Shown: positions 45,502 to 57,466, numbered from the stretch's first letter. The stretch: 64,000 nucleotides of DNA from Siphonodentalium dalli (GCA_032622095.1 CP136064.1:263355863-263419862); one strand, 5' to 3'. Notes: generated by a model not told the origin, from the sequence alone. Numbers and translations are program-made.

Positions 45502-45853
45502 CCCGTTCATGATGGGAGCTGCACGGGTGCAGCATTAAAGATCCTGTGCTAGTGCATTCTCTTATATATGTGAGTCTCCCACAGGGAGCCTCGCATATAC
45601 AAGTGAATGCACTGGCTTACAAGGTCAAGGTTAATATTGTTAGGCCAATGTATTCTCTTCTATATGTGAGGCTCCCTATGGGAGACTCACATATTTAAGA
45701 GTATGCACTGGCTTACAAGGTCAAGGTAAATACTGTTAGGCCAATGTATTCTCTTATATTACTGAGGCTCCCTATGGGAGACTCGCATATATAAGAGAAT
45801 GCATTGGCACAGGGTTTTTCGCAAAATTTCAGGAAGCTCCAGTCATGGAAGGG
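45502..45853. mobile_element. B-type TTAA element with three hairpins
   Basis: TTAA at 45498 and 45854; ends CCCGTTCATGATGGGAGCT and a complement in AGCTCCAGTCATGGAAGGG. Hairpins at 45549-45615, 45644-45711 and 45741-45807 joined by GGCTTACAAGGTCAAGGT segments. 76 nt before exon 12. Confidence 0.9.
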
Positions 45854-45929
45854 TTAAGAATAATATGGTGCCTGGTATAATATGTAGATTTTTTAATTTC
45901 CTCAGTAAATGCACTGTCCTTTAAAACAG

Positions 45930-46054
45930 GGAACAAGTGGAGAAAGATCTCATATTCCTTGGTCTCCTTGTGATGGAGAACAGACTGAAGCCAGAGACTA
46001 CTCCCGTCATAAACGAACTGAGAGAAGCGAACATCAAGACGATCATGATCACAG
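45930..46054 (+). CDS. ATP13A3: ATP13A3-like exon 12: return to P domain, MITGD
   Basis: Acceptor TTAAAACAG (weak pyrimidine tract), donor ACAG/GTTAGT; phase 2 to phase 1. The product is [20 protein letters not shown], then [19 protein letters not shown] and ITG. LIFLGLL-ENRLK and the TGDN motif (completed in exon 13) are the hinge between N and P domains. Directly downstream, 46070-46139 repeats the last 70 nt of this exon and its donor. Confidence 0.95.
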
Positions 46055-46069
46055 GTTAGTCATCAGTTA

Positions 46070-46139
46070 CTGAAACCAGAGACTACTCCCGTCATAAACA
46101 AGCTGAGAGAAGCGAACATCAAGACGATTATGATCACAG
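46070..46139 (+). pseudogene. Tandem partial copy of the end of exon 12
   Basis: This repeats 45985-46054 with four base differences, one giving Glu to Lys, and keeps a GTTTGT donor. There is no usable acceptor: joining at the nearest AG (46066) reads TTA CTG as T/TAC/TGA, a stop, in the required phase, and extending exon 12 through the gap meets TAG at once. It is therefore a non-coding relic, apparently recent because it is about 94% identical. Confidence 0.85.
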
Positions 46140-46784
46140 GTTTGTTTTATAGGTTAACCAATACAGGTAAGTGGGTGCCTGACACGGTAACACATCTGCC
46201 CGGGTCAACGAAAATCACACCTAGCCCTCCGGAATGACAATAACAAGTCAGAATGGAGCACTGGCTGACGGACCTTACAGCCTTTCCGTTTGTCAACATA
46301 AGTAGAGTGAAAGAAATAATGGCTTACAACCTATCCGTCATATAATTTCCCCACATAATGAAGGTGGTGCACAAATGTATGGATGTCAAAAGAAAGGGGA
46401 GGTTGTCTGCTATAGGCATATTACAGAAGAATCGAGGCTAAATGTGATGATGACCAAGGTCCCAATTTCTCGCAGACAAATTGCTCCTTGTTCTGATGAC
46501 ATGAATTTTGAGGTGGAAGCTGGACCCTGGAGCCTTTTCGTGTTTGGGATTCCTTATCGTATGCACACACTTTCCAATCAATTCATGGCCTCTCAGTGTT
46601 CTGCATGTAAAATTTGGCTTTGTTGATGAAATATAGGTACTTTTGCAGCAAAATTATCATGTGGATATATCTTAATAGTTTTTATTTTATCACTTAGAGG
46701 GATCATCTGGCGATATCCATTTCATCTGATGAATATAACGCATTTAAAGCAGAAAAATAGCATTCTGCAACTGTTTTCATGTTG
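46140..46784. other. Intron 12, first part
   Basis: No recognised repeat. A + strand open frame at 46375-46626 has no family pattern. Confidence 0.5.
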
Positions 46785-47724
46785 AATTCCATGAGATGGG
46801 TTTAGAAAAACATCTTGAAGACCATATATTACCTTTAACGGTTTATTGCGGATGACTTGATCATATACGAAGTGACAAACAATCATACATCAACAAACAT
46901 ACAATACATGCAAGACAAAGATGACTAACATGCAAGACATATACATATACATACGGAACACATGCAATACCACTGACACACATGCAACTAATTTATCACA
47001 TCAAACAAGCATATGAATGCAAATGCACTGAGATCAAATCAAATAAGGAAACAGATTCAAGTCAAGTGTTTGTTTCCTACTTGCCCTAAATATAGAGCGT
47101 TCAATAAAACTACTTCATAGGATTTAATTTAACTGTTCTCATTTTGTGTTAAACAATTAAGATTACTTCTTGAAAACCATTTACTACATGTTGTCAGAAC
47201 ATAGCTTAAATATTTAAAAGCAGTCAAGTTTTAGTTTAGATTTATACCTTTTTTGAACCGCTGTAAATTTACATGAATCACTGTAAAATTCTCAAACGAT
47301 GGAGACATATATTCTACAGCAATAAACATGCTACTGAAATAACTGTTATTTCCTACTATTCTAATTCTTAAGAGGGTGGGTGGGTGGGTAAATTTTATAA
47401 CATTTATTGCTGCCACTTCGTAAGGCAGATCAAGACAAAGTAATTTTATTATAGCAATTTAGCGAGCGCGCCAAAATTGTAACTCACATTGTTAGCCAAT
47501 GAAAATAGATAACACATATAATGACGTCATGCAACCATGCCTATTATTAGAAAGCATAACCGATGTAATAGACTTATTTATAGATCACAAATAATGACGT
47601 CACGCCAACATGCATATTCATGAGAAGGCGCCACCAATGTAATAGTCTTTTATATAGAGTTATCTCGCTTAGATTAATATGAACCCTAGTCACGGAATTA
47701 CTCGATTTGTAGACAAATAGAATC
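46785..47724. repeat. 940-bp tandem duplication, copy 1
   Basis: Begins AATTCCATGAGATGGGTTTA and ends GTAGACAAATAGAATC. Copy 2 starts immediately at 47725. Confidence 0.9.
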
Positions 47725-50450
47725 AATTCCATGAGATGGGTTTAGAAAAACATCTTGAAGACCATATATTACCTTTAACGGTTTATTGCGGATGACTTGA
47801 TCATATACGAAGTGACAAACAATCATACATCAACAAACATACAATACATGCAAGACAAAGATGACTAACATGCAAGACATATACCGTATTATCGCAGGTA
47901 TAAGACCAGGGAGCCTAGGGAATAAATAGCTTGAAAAGGCATGGGTGGTCTTATACCCCGGAAAATTTAGCGTAATTATATAGAACATCTCATTTCTGCA
48001 TTTCGAGGTATAAATATAACGACAATTACAAGTAATTTTCATTGATAATTTATTAATAAAAGATAAAATAAAAACATAATACACAACAAATAACGACAAA
48101 GCAATAAATAAATGATTAATAAATGGTCACTAATAGTTCTATAATTCCGGAGTTTCGATGTTCGTTACGTAAACGTAACTTTACCAAAAAGCTGGGATTT
48201 CCCCACATTCAGTTTCGGTTTCGCACGTGGTCGATACAGAATTAACGTTGGAAATCTTACACAGAAAATATGCACAGAAACGAACAGTCAAAATAACACA
48301 TGTGATACATAACACAGTATAAGAATATATATAGGCATTGAAACGTATGTAAAACTTTGTCTAGATAAATTATTTGGGAATTACAATGGGAATTTATATT
48401 CCGGTAATCGTTTCGTAAACGAAGTCCTGCATTCCGTAAAATATTTAGTTCCTGTTGACATTAAAACAAGAATGTTGTGCTTCATATGTCAATCAATGGA
48501 AAGTGGGCGTTAAATTTAACTGAGAAATCCAATCGCTATTCAGAATGAGAAAACAATACAGCTTATGCGGTTACATAACTTCCCTGTGTACATCGATGCA
48601 TGAAAGGTGTTATATTGATTTATGGTAGGCCTTACTCATGGTAAATTTATGACATTGAATAATTAATTAGGGGAACAAAACAAATTTTAACGGCGTGTTG
48701 TTTCTTAATTTGGGCCGTTTTACCCTTGGATAGGGGTTTGAGTTTATCGTAATCGCGCTCCCAAGATCGAATCTGCTTCCGCGAAATTCCATTGATCTTT
48801 TCCGTTGTTTGAACGTCAGTAACACATACCTACCGGGTTAATAATTGAACACAAACAAGACACAATGTCACAAAAATCTTCTTTATTGTTTTCAAATTTC
48901 AAAAGTAATCGAACCTTGAATATATAGTTTCTTGTATTCATCTTTTCCATACACTCAGTACGACACCTGTCACCATCGATGAACGTCAATAATATAGGCC
49001 TACCAGCCAGTTATTAATTGAACACAAGAAACAAGACACAGTGTAACATAAATCATCTTTATTTTTCTCAAATACTGGTATATACACCCGTTTTGGAGGG
49101 GTTATGGTTAGGGCTAGGGAGGGGGTGGTCTTATACCCCGGAAAACTTACTTCTAGTGAAAATACTGGGGTGGTCTTATGCCCGAAAGTGGGCTTATACC
49201 CGCGAGAATACGGTACATATACATACGGAACACATGCAATACCACTGACACACATGCAACTAATTTATCACATCAAACAAGCATATGAATGCACATGCAC
49301 TGAGATCAAATCAAATAAGGAAACAGATTCAAGTCAAGTGTTTGTTTCCTACTTGCCCTAAATATAGAGCGTTCAATAAAACTATTTCATAGGATTTAAT
49401 TTAACTGTTCTCATTTTGTGTTAAACAATTAAGATTACTTCTTGAAAACCATTTACTACATGTTGTCAGAACATAGCTTAAATATTTAAAAGCAGTCAAG
49501 TTTTAGTTTAGATTTATACCTTTTTTGAACCGCCAAGCCATAGGCCACCAAAAAAGGAAAGATCGGGAGGAAAAAACTGAAACATTAAACATGAAGTTGG
49601 GAGCAAATTCGGGCCCCTCTCTCTTCAATTGACCTATGATCGCAATGCCATCAAATGATCACATGCCTCAGCAATTACCTACCAATCTGATAACTAAACA
49701 TAAACGAACCATAAAAGTAATGCCACAAACAGACCAATAGTCGCAATGCCACTATTAAAGTTATCATGCCACCACTTTCCTAGTCGATACTTTTAAAGTA
49801 CTATGTATATAAATTGATTTATATCACCATCCATATACTGAAAACTATAATTATAAAATAGTATCCGAATTATAACAGAAATGACACAAACAGACCCACA
49901 GTCGCGCTGCCACTGCTCAAGTCACTGTCAAGCCTTCTATATTCCGTATATTACATTATATTGATGTTGCTAACTTTAGGAAATTAAGTTAATCTATTCA
50001 CCACTTGAATCATAAGAGATCTCATCCTCCTTGTCCCTTCATAATTCAAATGCAACTTATCCCCTGCATACAAATCTAGAATTGGAGCTCCTTTGGCAAT
50101 AAATACTCTATATTTAATCTATTCACCATTTATTGCTGTCACTTCGTAAGGCAGATCAAGACAAAGTAATTTTATTATAGCAATTTAGCGAGCGCGCCAA
50201 AATTGTAACTCACATTGTTAGCCAATGAAAATAGATAACACATATAATGACGTCATGCAACCATGCCTATTATTAGAAAGCATAACCGATGTAATAGACT
50301 TATTTATAGATCACAAATAATGACGTCACGCCAACATGCATATTCATGAGAAGGCGCCACCAAGTAATAGTCTTTTATATAGAGTTATCTCGCTTATATT
50401 AATATGAACCCTAGTCACGGAATTACTCGATTTGTAGACAAATAGAATCC
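47725..50450. repeat. Tandem duplication, copy 2, with insertions
   Basis: Same start and end as copy 1. Differences: a 1330-bp element at 47884-49213, and a middle section (about 49533-50124) that replaces the 47258-47400 segment of copy 1. Remaining parts are nearly identical. Confidence 0.88.
47884..49213. mobile_element. TA-flanked CCGTA element, 1.3 kb, with proven empty site
   Basis: Ends CCGTATTATCGCAGGTATAA and the complement of CCGTATTCTCGCGGGTATAA, flanked by TA. Copy 1 of the duplication (46940) is uninterrupted at the same place. Subterminal GGTGGTCTTATACCCCGGAA repeats occur at both ends. No transposase seen. Confidence 0.92.
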
Positions 50451-50495
50451 ATTTGGAAATTTAATTTAAAATATTTTAAAATATTTTATTCAAAG

Positions 50496-50749
50496 CAAGC
50501 CTTGAAATAGGATGTCTGTCATTTGCAGAATGAGGTCCCCAAAGGGTGAATTTAGTGATGCTACCCCGCATAGCGGGCTAGCATCACCAAATTCACCCTC
50601 TGGGGACCTCATTCTGCTTACACCTCAGCGGAATGAGGTTCCCAGAGGGTGAATTTGGTGATGCTAGCCCACTATGTGGGGTAGCATCACTAAATTCACC
50701 CTCTGGGGACCTCTTTCTGCAAATGACAGACACCCTATTTAAAGGCTTG
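50496..50749. mobile_element. A-type element, two-hairpin form
   Basis: Exact 8-bp duplication ATTCAAAG (50488-50495, 50750-50757). Full two-hairpin structure. Confidence 0.95.
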
Positions 50750-50852
50750 ATTCAAAGGTGTATTTTGTATTCAACATTTTTCATAGGAACAAAGCTAAGA
50801 TGAAGTAAACTTGGTCTCAAAATATCTCCCATATTTGCTGATGCTGTGTTAA

Positions 50853-51382
50853 CCCTTCCATGACTGGAGCTTCCTAAATTTTTGTGAAAACCCTGTGCCA
50901 ATGCATTCTCTTATATATACAAGTCGACCGTATGTTGCTTGGCATATATAAGAGAATGCATTGGCATTTTTTATTATTATTTTTTTATAACTGTTAAAAA
51001 ATTTAAGAATTTTTTTTTTTAAATTTAAGAAAATTGTTAAAAAATGTAACAAATAATGATAAAAAGGATAAAGTATGTAAGAAAAAATTATAAAAAAAAT
51101 TATAAAATTGTTAAAGAATGTAAGAAAAATTGATAAAAAATTATATAAAATTGTTATATATGAGAATGTAGTTTCTTGCTGCTTCCTCAAGGTATTGTAA
51201 GGTTGTAGGGTCATCTGTTTCAATGACTTTTGTGCAGTCAAGCACCAGCTGAGTGAGTGCAGTGCAAGAAAATGCATTCTCTTATATATGCGAGGTGACC
51301 TATGGTCGACTCGCATAAATATGAGAATGCATTGGCACAGGGTCTTTAATGTTGCGCCAGCGCAGCTCCCGTCATGAAAGTG
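50853..51382. mobile_element. B-type TTAA element touching exon 13
   Basis: Left TTAACCCTTCCATGACTGGA at 50849; right end CTCCCGTCATGAAAGTGTAA, a decayed copy of the usual CATGAAAGGGTTAA. Hairpins at 50898-50964 and 51271-51335, with the AT-rich GTAAGAAAAAATTATAAAAA tract between. Confidence 0.85.
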
Positions 51383-51396
51383 TAATGACCTTGCAG

Positions 51397-51566
51397 GTGA
51401 TAACATACTGACAGCCCTCAGTGTTGCCAGAGAATCTGGGATGGTGGATCAAACTGATAAGATAATCATGGTGCAGGCGAGTCAGATCGACGACAATCCT
51501 GCTGAAATCGAGTTTATATACGCCGATAACAAAGACGAGAAGGTTGAAGAAGTCCATCAAAAACAT
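51397..51566 (+). CDS. ATP13A3: ATP13A3-like exon 13: P domain, GDN
   Basis: Acceptor GACCTTGCAG, donor CAT/GTGAGT; phase 1 to phase 0. It starts DNILTALSVARESGMVD, completing TGDN-LTA-SVAR-SGM, which binds Mg2+ and the phosphate loop. The tail, from KIIMVQASQIDDNPAEIEF to EEVHQKH, is the variable P-domain insert. A TTAA-type element ends about 12 nt before the acceptor AG, so the likely branch site lies in transposon sequence. Confidence 0.95.
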
Positions 51567-52453
51567 GTGAGTATTTTGCTTCCATTTGGTGATTAACGCC
51601 CTTTCAGATGGCAAAAGCGTTATTAAGCGGCCATTAAATAAAAAATGTTCGACAACAGTGCTTCCATATTTACATTGTCTCAGGAAGTCGCTCAACTTCT
51701 GAATAAGAAATTTGACAAATACTTGTCATTATTTTCCTTTGGTTTTGTATATTTCTAAGCTATAATAAATAATCAAATGTTCTTATGTGTTTTCATTACT
51801 TCATCTAATACAAGCTCCAAAACAGAGTTCAGTCCCCTTGCTACACGATGTCTGATCGCTGCTGGCTTGTGTATTTTCTTAGTTAAATCTAACATTTTAT
51901 ATTGAAGTGTTTTGTCAGTTACAATTCATTCTGGCTTGATCTAGACAATTTTCAAATGGAATATAGACAGTTCAGTTTCTCAGAATAATAAAGAATGGAT
52001 TGTAACCTACAAAAGTCTCAAATAGATAAACGTGCAAGTTCTTCACATTATGTGTAGGTGCTAGCAACGGTAAGTCCTGTGTAGGGGACTGAACTCTGCA
52101 TGGAGCTTGCATGTAATATGCCAGTTTGAAATACAGATGATCTGAGTGAAAACTGTGGAACTTGTCAATTTGGTCTTGGTCAAATTGCAATTTGCAAATC
52201 AACAGGTCAGAAAAATCTGAAAATGGAGAATTGGAGGCAGATGTTGTACCAAAAAGATGTTCGATCCAATATGATTATTAGACCATGTATTGTCGTTGAT
52301 CATTCGAATTTAGAATTTAGTACCCCTCAGGACTGAAGTAGTTCACTCCGCTCTGCATCGGGGAACTACATCCCTCCATTGGGGCTCTAAATTGGCATAG
52401 TCAACTCCAAACCAACTATTCATAAAGTAGAATTTCAGCATGATGATATGCTA
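51567..52453. other. Intron 13, first part
   Basis: Nothing recognised. CTCATAAT-type words only. Confidence 0.5.
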
Positions 52454-52733
52454 CAGTAATGCCCTAAATAATTGACTCCTTAACCACAGCATAATTATGG
52501 CTAACTTTTCAGGATTTAGTAGGAAATATGGCTTGCTGCCATTCATCTGAAAGCTCTCAGAGAGAGCTTTCCAATGAATGGGAACAAGCCTTATTTTCGA
52601 CTAATTCCTGAAAAGTTACTCATAATTCTGCTCGTGTGAGAGCTCAGTGAGAGCTTTTGGACGAATGGCAAGAAGCCATATTTCCGACTAAATCCTGCTG
52701 TGGTTAAGGAGTCGATTATTTAGGGCATTTCTG
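52454..52733. mobile_element. C-type element, rearranged
   Basis: Ends CAGTAATGCCCTAA and GGGCATTTCTG. Inside, the AGAGCTTTC-GA-TGAATGG-A-AAGCC arm occurs twice (52565 and 52650), so the copy has an extra internal half-arm. Confidence 0.88.
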
Positions 52734-52758
52734 TGAGTCACTCTTTGAGAGTTGTATA

Positions 52759-55044
52759 CAGTCAATTTCGCTTTATTGCATAGCGTCGGTGCATGGCTTT
52801 TCTTATGCAGTTAACCGATTATGCATAAAGCCGAAATCACGATAAAAAGAAGCATAAGCCGTTTTTCTATCACCAGCATCAGTCTAGAAATACAGTGAAT
52901 TGTTTATGTTTCGTTCATTCAATTTCATCATCAATTTAGTTTGTTTAAAAAAAATAATATCTAAAGAGCTTCATCTATATTAATTTAATGTTATTCCATA
53001 TTATATTATCATCTATGATTGTAAAATGTTCAAGAATAAAACGATGTTCTTGTCAGGAACGGCAACCCCCATTGATAATAAACTCACTATATACATGTTT
53101 ATATTTAAAATATATCCAATCAATCAGTTAGAAATGCATTACACACATGTAATATTAAACAAATAATCATTAACTACCCACCAAATATCAGTTAATAGCC
53201 ACCAAGAACTGGTAAGAAAAACGCCAACGTTTCCCGATAAAATTATAAAAATACTATTTTTGTTTGTTTCACGTTATGAGAAGGGGGATAATTCTATGTA
53301 CGGTAGTTGCCGTTTATTTTCTGTAATTTTGTTTGTTTCAAAATAAATAGGTATATGAAGAACCATCTATCCATGTAGCCAACTGGAAAAACTAACAAAA
53401 ATCAAATTGATTTCCCAATATATCATGCATATTTGGGAGCGCAATTTACAAAACTATATTGAACTATGGGAAGAGGCATAACTCTATTCATTAAATGAAA
53501 CATTAATTTTTGGGAAACAAAGTGTCTTCAAAAATTAAATAAAATCTGATCTGATAATTAATCAGTGCACATCACACCAAAACAATTGAGTAGCCACTGT
53601 CAAACGTAAATGTTTGCTGAATTGAGCCCCAATATAGTTTTAATTAAACACTGAAGCCCAACAGTGTATGACACCTTCTTTAATTGGTACGCTCACAAAT
53701 GACTCCAAGCAACATGACAGTTCAACAAAGGTTATTGTTTTGATAGCACGTGCTCCTAGCATTTCTTTAGTGACCTCATTGACATTGCTATGATTTCATT
53801 TTGTGCTGCGGCTGCAGTTAATGGAATTAGGTCAAATTCACACCTCAATGCATGCATATTTGCAGCGACTTGATTAATCTTTTGTTATCGCCACAGAAGC
53901 TGTTTTGTTTCCCAGAAGCCGGCGATTTCTAAGAAGTTGGAGCATGAATAAATATTGAAGACCTGTTAAATACGGGTTATTTAAATTTAGACAAAATAAA
54001 TCACTTTGTGTTGCGAAGACAATGATTTGATGATTTATTTCTGAACTATTTTCCGTAACCTCGCGTAATTAGAGCTACCCATGTCATTCGCGGAAAATCT
54101 TAGTTTCACTTTCGGTTTCAACACAAACTGACCGGGAAACTGGAATAATTGCGCAGGTGTTTACAAACTTGCATTTTCTGAAGCGGACACAATTCAACAG
54201 ATTCTGTTAATCTGATAGAATTCCTGGAAATATTATTTGATCTTTCAATAGGATTATCTGAATCTGACATAAATTCCAGGAATCAATTGCGCCGTTGATT
54301 ACAAAAGCCATGTGTTTAGTCAGCGTCTTGATACTTCATTGATGGAATTCCCGGAAACTTCCTTCCTTTCACTTATCGGAATTGCAACTGGAACTGCATG
54401 TGTTTACATACGTTTTTTAAAGGAAATAAGGAAGCATACAGGAAATGTTTGTGAACAGAAGCATGTTAGAAGAAATAGAAAGCACTTTCGGTTTAGTTGG
54501 CTTCCTTGTTGGGGAATTCCCGGAAATCTTCCTTTCACATTGAATTCTCAGAATTGCAACTGGAACTTCAGGTGTTTACAAACGTTTACAAACTCAACAA
54601 ACAACCAAATAAATATACAAATTTTAATAAATCATGCAATTCACAAATAAATATGGAAACATACAGGAAATGTGTGTCAACAGAAGCATGTTACTGAGAA
54701 GAGATAGAAAACCACGTGTGTTATGAAATTGAAAATTGCCGTCTTCGCTCTCGCGATGGTCATCTTCAACAACTTTGTATTAAGTTTTCCCATAAAATAC
54801 GTTTTTCAAGGTAAATATTTTTACAAATTGCTATAATTTCGACATCATGAGGTGACTTTTTACCCCTTCTCATCAACATTTTTGGCGATTTTCGTATGCA
54901 TAAAAACGGAATAGAGTCCGACCCTTATGCAAATAAATGATTAAAAAATAGTCTTTTTATGAGAAAATGGTTTGGTGCATGCATATTTTATGCAAATGAC
55001 CGAAATATGCATTTAAACGATATGCAATTAACTGAAATTGACTG
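52759..55044. mobile_element. pogo-like element, 2.3 kb, non-coding
   Basis: CAGTCAATTTC terminal repeats in opposite orientation, each next to TATA (15 identical bases with TATACAGTCAATTTC). TA duplication and CAGT start fit pogo/Tigger-type elements. Inside, 54180-54590 holds partial direct repeats (GGAATTGCAACTGGAACT). No transposase pattern. Confidence 0.82.
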
Positions 55045-55626
55045 TATAGAGGATCTCTAATGAGTCGCATTCTATATAAAATTGATTAGCCGAGTGCACT
55101 AAATTCAAATCAAGCTGAGCTTTAGCGAATTTAGTGGATGAGCTTAATAAATTTTGTATATGAATTTGAGATCCATTTGATCACATAATCACATTTAGCA
55201 AGGAAAAACGATCTCAAAACGGCTGGGGTTAAAAAAAATTAATATTGATTTCCTTATCACAACAAAAGAGGAAGTAAAGACACCTTCAAGACAAAATATA
55301 GTTCCATTTTAAATGTGTCTTTACATGCTGACAGAATTGTTCAACCACCTTTATCACCCTTGTTTATCTCACAGTCAACACTAAATAACCCAACACAATT
55401 CAAAAATCATAATTATATTCTATTTAACATAATAATAAAGTTCCGGCATTGACATCGACATTGTGCTAAGCTCTTATGTCACTGCTCATGCCGATAATAC
55501 ACGTGTGTCTTACTAAAAATATGTTGCTCTGTTTAGGGGTTAATTATGTGATAAAACAATACCATGATGATTTAGTTTTATAGTTAAAATTCTGTATTGC
55601 ATCATGCATTAATTGGACTGTTTCAG
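55045..55626. other. Intron 13 end
   Basis: No element or exon recognised. Confidence 0.5.
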
Positions 55627-55743
55627 GAAAAACAAGGCAACCTTACGATAGATATAGATGACGACAGCCTGCAGTTTCACTTTGCCATCACGGGCAAGTC
55701 ATGGGCTATAATTAGACATTCATTTCCGGACATTCTCGAGAAG
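55627..55743 (+). CDS. ATP13A3: ATP13A3-like exon 14: P domain insert, F-ITGKSW
   Basis: Acceptor ACTGTTTCAG, donor AAG/GTCAGT; 39 codons, phase 0 to phase 0. It reads EKQGNLTIDIDDDSLQFHF, then AITGKSWAIIRHSFPDILEK. YHFA--GKSF-VI--HF is the family counterpart. An A-type element starts 17 nt after the donor. Confidence 0.95.
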
Positions 55744-55760
55744 GTCAGTACTGCCGTAAT

Positions 55761-55948
55761 CAAGCCTGGATATAGTGTGTCTGACATTTTCTGAATGAGG
55801 TCCCCTGACTGTTAATTTAGTGATGCTACACCGCACAGTGCGCTAGCATCACCAATTTCACCCTCCGGTAACCTCATTCTGCTTAGGCCTCAACTGCTAT
55901 GGGAAACCGAGGTTGAGATTGAAGTTCCCCAGTTGAAGTTGGTGAGTG
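55761..55948. mobile_element. A-type element, right-truncated
   Basis: CAAGCCTGGATATAGTGTG start, one decayed hairpin and part of the spacer to CAGTTGAAGTTGGTGA. Starts 17 nt after exon 14. Confidence 0.82.
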
Positions 55949-56301
55949 ATATCTCCTAATGAATCAATACCAGAATAGGTATTAAAAAAACTACAAATGT
56001 CTTTAAAATAACCGTCGTCAAAGCATAAGAAAATATGTTCAATAGATACCTCAATTCAGGTCCGATACCAGTTGGCAACTTATAAAAAGTTTCAAAAATC
56101 TCTCAACACTCACACCACAAAACATAGCTTTATTGATTTGATCGTCTCTTTGTGTTCTTTCTTTTGATATATCCTGATTTAATTATTTAGCCCCTTATTA
56201 ACTTTGAAACAGACATGACCATTTAAATTTTTGTTATATCCAGATTTAATTATTTAACCCCATATAAGAGATATGACCATTTAAATTTTTCTTACGTCCA
56301 G

Positions 56302-56381
56302 ATTGCAGTAAAAGGTGCTGTCTTTGCGAGAATGTCACCTGACCAGAAAGCTCAGCTAGTTGAAATCCTCCAGGATATCGG
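56302..56381 (+). CDS. ATP13A3: ATP13A3-like exon 15: P domain, FARMSPDQK
   Basis: Acceptor TACGTCCAG, donor ATCGG/GTGAGT; phase 0 to phase 2. The start was set at ATT GCA because it keeps frame and alignment (IAVKGAVFARMSPDQKAQLV); the alternative AG seven bases later breaks the frame. V/IFARM-P-QK-QLVE is conserved in all P-type ATPases. Confidence 0.95.
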
Positions 56382-56532
56382 GTGAGTTATGATTAACAGC
56401 TGATTTGTGTATACTCAGGAAATAAACCCACTCTGTTGAGCTGAATATCCAACAATAATGGGACATTTAATTCACCAAAAAATTCAAAAGAAACTACATG
56501 AAAAGTACTTATCAGCAAAATTATTATGTCAG

Positions 56533-56905
56533 TATGTGTTGAGATGGTGACATATTTTTTATTTTTTTTGCCGCTGTAACGTCGGTATGTGTGGAGATGG
56601 TGACATATTTATTATTTATTTATTGCCGCTGTAACGTCGGTATGTATGGAGATGGTGACATATTTTTTATTTTATTTTTTTTACAGCTATTATTTTGGTA
56701 TGTGTGGAGATGGTGACATATTTTTTATTTTATTTTTTGACAGCTATTATGTCGGTATGGGTGGAGATGGTCACGTATTTGTTTTGGGTTTTTTTTGACA
56801 ACTGTTATGTCCGTATGTTCAGAGATGGTGACATTTTTGTTGTGTTTTGGCAGCTATTATGTCAGTATGTGTGGAGATGGTACATATTCTTTTCATTCTT
56901 TTTGT
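56533..56905 (+). repeat. Minisatellite derived from the exon 16 acceptor region
   Basis: GTATGTGTGGAGATGG (or close) recurs at 56533, 56585, 56640, 56698, 56755, 56813 and 56865 and then in exon 16 itself at 56921; spacing 52-58 bp. Several units also keep a CAG plus CTATTATGTC block equivalent to the real CAG/ATATTATGTTG junction. Confidence 0.93.
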
Positions 56906-56909
56906 GCAG

Positions 56910-57062
56910 ATATTATGTTGGTATGTGTGGAGATGGAGCTAATGATTGTGGTGCATTGAAAGCAGCCCACACCGGGATCTCCTTGTCTGAGGCTGAAGCG
57001 TCTGTAGCATCTCCATTTACGAGCAAAAAGGCCAATATAGAATGTGTTCCTACAGTCGTCAG
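56910..57062 (+). CDS. ATP13A3: ATP13A3-like exon 16: hinge GDGANDC
   Basis: Acceptor TTTGTGCAG, donor TCAG/GTAAGT; phase 2 to phase 2. Motifs: [38 protein letters not shown] and [16 protein letters not shown] holds the Mg2+-coordinating aspartates of the P domain, and the [13 protein letters not shown] strand is typical of P5B. The preceding 370 nt of intron are tandem copies of this exon's splice acceptor and first 20 or so bases. Confidence 0.97.
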
Positions 57063-57212
57063 GTAAGTTCCTGTATAAACAAGCCAATATAGAGAGTGTT
57101 TATATGGGTGTCAAGAAAGTTCCAAACTACCCTATTTTCACCTGTTAACAACCCTGCACAGTGTAACTGAAAATCTGAGGCAGAGATTTATGTTCTGGCA
57201 AGTCAACATAGA

Positions 57213-57466
57213 CAAGCCTTGAAATAGTGTGTCTGTCATTTGCAGAATGAGGTCCCCAGAGGGTGAATTTAGTGATGCTACCCCACATAGCAGGCTAGCA
57301 TCACCAAATTTACCCTCTGGGGACCTCATTCTGCTGAGGTGTAAGCAGAATGAGGTCCCCAGAGGGTTAATTTGGTGATGCTAGCCCGCTATGCGGGGTA
57401 GCATCACTGAATTCACCCTCTGGGAACCTCATTCTGCAAATGACAGACACCCTATTTCAAGGCTTG
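57213..57466. mobile_element. A-type element, two-hairpin form
   Basis: CAAGCCTTGAAATAG ends, complete two-hairpin structure; flanking duplication is not clear. 150 nt after exon 16. Confidence 0.92.

Noticed and set aside
50849..51406. 185-codon minus-strand open frame
   Set aside because: It covers a B-type element and the exon 13 edge; the middle is low-complexity F/I/Y/K from the AT-rich tract.
54312..54650. 112-codon open frame in the pogo-like element
   Set aside because: No DDE transposase or helix-turn-helix pattern; built from an internal direct repeat.
56695..56909. Extension of exon 16 upstream as a longer coding region
   Set aside because: The open frame runs through the minisatellite and gives repeats rich in F and Y that no ATP13A protein has; the clear CAG acceptor at 56909 fits phase and alignment.
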